Source of the DNA: Chitinophagales bacterium
GTDB taxonomy: Bacteria > Bacteroidota > Bacteroidia > Chitinophagales > Chitinophagaceae
DNA length: 6,623 nt
Direction of reading: 5' to 3'
Assembly: GCA_025355935.1 (NCBI GenBank)
Contig: JANXYS010000386.1
Location: 1-6,623, forward strand
Part shown: positions 5,589-6,623 of the stretch, piece by piece
Layout: each line of letters begins with the position of its first letter
Numbering within the stretch: position 1 is the first letter of the stretch
The notes under the pieces: model-generated
The model's database searches: none
Told to the model about the DNA's origin: nothing
The model's input: the letters and a program-made list of their open reading frames with translations, nothing else
Position numbers and translations under genes: made by a program

Positions 5589-6623
5589 ATGAAACGAACT
5601 TCTTTTAACTTATTGCTCTTATTGCTGTTTGTTGTTAACGTTCCTCTAAAAGCGCAACTAAAGAGTACAATTAGCGGATATGTTAAGGATGCGGAAAGCG
5701 GCGAAACTATTATCGGCGCTTCAGTTTCCCTAAACCGTACCGGGATAAACAGTAACCAATATGGCTTTTATTCCATTACAATACTGGATGGCCGATACAA
5801 CATAGTTTGTAGCCACATCGGGTACAGGACTGAAATAATTCCTTTAAACTTATATCATGACACTGTTTTAAACATTTCTCTTCATTCGGGCGTAGCCCTT
5901 TCCGAAGCGGTAATAGTTACTTCCCGCAAACGGGATAACAATGTGAAGAATGCTCAGATGGGGAGAATTACATTACCAATCGAACAGATAAAGTCAGTGC
6001 CTGCCTTCCTTGGCGAAGTTGACTTGCTGAAGGTAGTGCAACTGCTGCCCGGGGTACGCAATGCGGGAGAGGGCAGTGCCGGAATTTACGTACGTGGTGG
6101 AGGCCCTGATCAGAATTTAATTTTACTGGATGATGCTGTAGTTTACAATACAGGCCATCTCTTTGGATTTTTTTCCATCTTTAATGCTGACGCAATTAAA
6201 AATGTGTCGTTGATAAAGGGTGGTATGCCGGCGCAGTATGGCGGCCGTCTATCCAGCGTGCTCGACATTTCGATGAAGGAAGGTAACAACCAGAACACCC
6301 AGGTAGAGGGTGGCATTGGCGTCATTGCTTCACGCTTTTCTCTTCAAGGCCCTATAAAAAAAGACAAATCTTCCTTTATTATTTCCGCACGTCGAACCTA
6401 CGTGGATGCCATCACAAAACCTTTCGTTAGCAAAAACAGCCAGTTCTACGGGTCGGGCTATTATTTTTATGACCTGAATGCAAAATTAAATTATAAATTT
6501 TCTGAAAAAGACAGGATCTACCTTAGTGGCTATTTTGGGCGCGATGTGTTTGATTTTAAAAATGCGCGGCAAAGTCTGAGCGTAAATATTCCCTGGGGAA
6601 ATTCAACAGGTACATTCCGGTGG
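5589..6623 (+). CDS. TonB-dependent outer-membrane receptor, N-terminal part (3'-partial)
   Basis: The frame from ATG 5589 stays open to the right edge (345 codons), so most of the beta-barrel is outside the window; complete relatives are usually around 800 residues. Residues 1-22 form a Sec signal peptide (MKRTS, then a leucine-rich core, with likely cleavage after LKA). Residues about 26-103 form a carboxypeptidase-regulatory-like beta-sandwich (SGYVKDAESGETIIGASVSL, then NQYGFYSI). EAVIVT (106-111) occupies the usual TonB-box position. The plug domain follows (about 120-235), with LLKVVQLLPGVR, YVRGGGPDQNLILLDD (167-182) and GGMPAQYGGRLSSVLDI from 211. Barrel strands begin at about 240. 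This is a single-receptor type rather than a clear SusC, whose plugs carry different signatures, so glycan uptake with a SusD partner is not implied; the ligand is unknown. Members of this group are often followed by a DUF4249 lipoprotein, which would lie beyond the window. The 15-bp gap after the DUF3347 gene has no Shine-Dalgarno sequence or promoter box, which suggests an operon. Confidence 0.95.
   Translation, partial: MKRTSFNLLLLLLFVVNVPLKAQLKSTISGYVKDAESGETIIGASVSLNRTGINSNQYGFYSITILDGRYNIVCSHIGYRTEIIPLNLYHDTVLNISLHSGVALSEAVIVTSRKRDNNVKNAQMGRITLPIEQIKSVPAFLGEVDLLKVVQLLPGVRNAGEGSAGIYVRGGGPDQNLILLDDAVVYNTGHLFGFFSIFNADAIKNVSLIKGGMPAQYGGRLSSVLDISMKEGNNQNTQVEGGIGVIASRFSLQGPIKKDKSSFIISARRTYVDAITKPFVSKNSQFYGSGYYFYDLNAKLNYKFSEKDRIYLSGYFGRDVFDFKNARQSLSVNIPWGNSTGTFRW

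Noticed and set aside
5589..6623. SusC-type glycan receptor of a polysaccharide utilisation locus
   Set aside because: The plug signature is that of the single-receptor group, and no SusD, glycoside hydrolase or hybrid two-component regulator is seen in the window.

Overview
The window looks like chromosomal DNA from a member of the Bacteroidota, possibly Chitinophagaceae/Sphingobacteriales-like; the phylum is well supported and the family is a guess. The evidence is: an outer-membrane TonB-dependent receptor with an N-terminal carboxypeptidase-regulatory-like domain, a DUF3347 protein, promoters that match the Bacteroidota -7 consensus TAnnTTTG, few Shine-Dalgarno sequences, and moderately AT-rich DNA. 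I see no tRNA, rRNA, CRISPR array, insertion sequence or phage gene.

Layout. (1) Bases 2-2551, plus strand: the 3' four-fifths of an error-prone DnaE2 (ImuC) DNA polymerase. The reading frame is open to the left edge, so the PHP domain lies outside the window. (2) Bases 2552-2808: a convergent, AT-rich intergenic region with a hairpin whose U-run favours the minus strand, and one further weak AT-rich dyad. (3) Bases 2809-4746, minus strand: a complete ABC-F ATPase of the YheS/Uup type, with two ABC cassettes, a tRNA-interacting linker and a C-terminal coiled coil. Its most likely start is an ATG at 4746, not an upstream GTG. (4) Bases 4747-4958: a divergent intergenic region with one promoter on each strand, an 18-bp operator-like dyad and an 11-bp-period direct repeat. 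(5) Bases 4959-5573, plus strand: a membrane-anchored DUF3347 protein with conserved Cys/Met/His positions. (6) Bases 5589 to the right edge, plus strand: the N-terminal 345 codons of a TonB-dependent receptor, probably in the same operon as (5).

How they fit together. Three transcription units are visible. DnaE2 belongs to SOS/translesion mutagenesis and usually works with ImuA and ImuB, whose genes would be expected upstream, outside the window. The ABC-F protein acts on ribosomes and has no evident functional link to its neighbours. The DUF3347 protein and the receptor are 15 bp apart behind a single promoter and may form an envelope uptake or metal-handling unit; the substrate cannot be read from the sequence.

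I do not see a convincing undescribed system. The points most worth a second look are a clamp-binding-like pentapeptide in the DnaE2 tail, the DUF3347-receptor pairing, and the dyad in the divergent promoter region.
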